Assembly: GCA_031265535.1 (NCBI GenBank)
Contig: JAISCO010000139.1
Location: forward strand, 1-6,019
DNA: 6,019 bases
DNA from: Spirochaetaceae bacterium
GTDB taxonomy: Bacteria; Spirochaetota; Spirochaetia; Treponematales; Breznakiellaceae
Direction: 5' to 3'
Of the stretch, positions 5,357 to 6,019 are shown one piece after another (position 1 is the stretch's first letter; each line of letters starts with the position of its first letter). The notes below the pieces were generated by a model. It did no database searches. It worked only from the letters and a program-made list of their open reading frames with translations, and was not told the origin of the DNA. The position numbers and the translations under genes were made by a program.

Positions 5357-6019
5357 CTATTTAAGGTTATAGTAATAAGCTCCTTTCATGGTCATATTAA
5401 TATCCCGCGCTTTATTTAAAGATTTTAACTTTTCTTTGTTTTGGTCGGATTCGGTTGAATTTAAAGTATTTTTTACTCCCTCAACTATTTGGCCGTATAG
5501 CTTTATGGGAAAACCAATGGCTATATCATCGCTGTCCCATTTACAATAAAACCTTGTTCCGGAACATAAAAAAGAAACATTGATATCCTGCGTAAGATAC
5601 GGAGTTGCCGTACATTCAGAACAAATCGCCTGATTCCCCGCAAGCCTGAAATCGGTCTTAACCCCGTTATAGTAGCTGTAGCCCTGTATAATACGCATAG
5701 CGTTATAAGTATTGTCGATAACAATTACAACATCAGCGTTTTTTACTTTATGCAGCGGACCCGCCTCAAAGCCGCGGGTAAAAGCGTCCATATACAGAGT
5801 ATTGGCGTGAGCCAGCGCTCCGGTACCAATATCACAGTATAAACCCGTCAACGCATAGGGCATTACCCCGTTTTTCATTGCCTCCGGCTCCTTTTCAAGA
5901 CCGACTGCCGGCGCGCCGCCTGAACAATTTACATGTTCTATTGCCGCCTTAAAATGCTTCCCTTCGGACGCCGCTTTAACCATAAAGCAATAAGACGCCC
6001 TGCCTTTAAATACGTCAAG
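5357..6019 (-). CDS. DUF169 family protein, 5'-partial
   Basis: The frame is open to the right edge, so the start lies outside; 220 residues are visible, including LDVFKGRASYCF ahead of the first methionine at 5983. It matches DUF169 (PF02596, COG2043): KAASEGKHFKAAIEHVNCSGGAPAVGL near the visible N-terminus, a central NADVVIVIDNTYNAMRIIQGYSYYNG, then QAICSECTATPYLTQDINVSFLCSGTRFYCKWDSDDIAIGFP. The cysteines in NCSGG, CSEC and LCSGTR lie in segments that are typical family landmarks and suggest a metal or redox site, but no reaction is established for the family to my knowledge. No signal peptide is visible, although the N-terminus is missing. It ends in TAG, 66 bases before SBP3 on the same strand, so a shared transcript and a role related to the SBP ligand are plausible but inferred. 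Confidence 0.82.
   Translation of the reverse strand, partial: LDVFKGRASYCFMVKAASEGKHFKAAIEHVNCSGGAPAVGLEKEPEAMKNGVMPYALTGLYCDIGTGALAHANTLYMDAFTRGFEAGPLHKVKNADVVIVIDNTYNAMRIIQGYSYYNGVKTDFRLAGNQAICSECTATPYLTQDINVSFLCSGTRFYCKWDSDDIAIGFPIKLYGQIVEGVKNTLNSTESDQNKEKLKSLNKARDINMTMKGAYYYNLK

Overview
The window looks like a piece of a strictly anaerobic, H2-metabolising bacterium with roughly 50% GC. A termite- or cockroach-gut treponeme (Spirochaetes) is my best guess. The reasons are a PAS-linked [FeFe]-hydrogenase of the sensor type known to be abundant in those organisms, lipoproteins with a spirochete-compatible lipobox, a long poly-G tract and many dispersed GC-rich repeats. The taxonomy is inference; there is no rRNA or housekeeping gene here.

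Layout. Left part (plus strand, 3-1296): the 3' portion of a hydrogenase-type sensor (end of the H-cluster domain, an extra 4Fe-4S domain, then PAS), followed by a small DUF2325 protein. A GC-rich repeat has invaded the hydrogenase 3' end. It supplies a foreign C-terminal tail and ends in a run of 14 G just before the DUF2325 gene. The length of that run decides whether the two proteins are overlapping, stop-start coupled or fused. Middle (1297-1666): convergent gap filled with repeats. Right part (minus strand, 1667-5290): three tandem paralogous lipoproteins of the NMT1/SsuA-like ABC substrate-binding family, called here SBP1 (1667-2671), SBP2 (3051-4049) and SBP3 (4286-5290). They are preceded by the 3' part of a DUF169 gene that runs off the right edge. 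Transcription order is DUF169, SBP3, SBP2, SBP1.

A modular repeat, about 100-240 bp, appears four times (units D, A, B, C). It is always on the 3' side of a gene and in the same orientation relative to that gene. Its first bases supply the TAA stop of SBP2 and SBP3, and of SBP1 in a degenerate form. The hydrogenase meets the same bases in another frame and reads through. The repeat contains short hairpins whose stem bases covary between copies.

How the genes may work together: the left pair looks like H2 or redox sensing with a regulatory partner. The right cluster looks like scavenging of a small ligand by three diverged binding proteins sharing a transporter that is not in this window. No CRISPR array, tRNA, rRNA, transposase or phage gene was seen.
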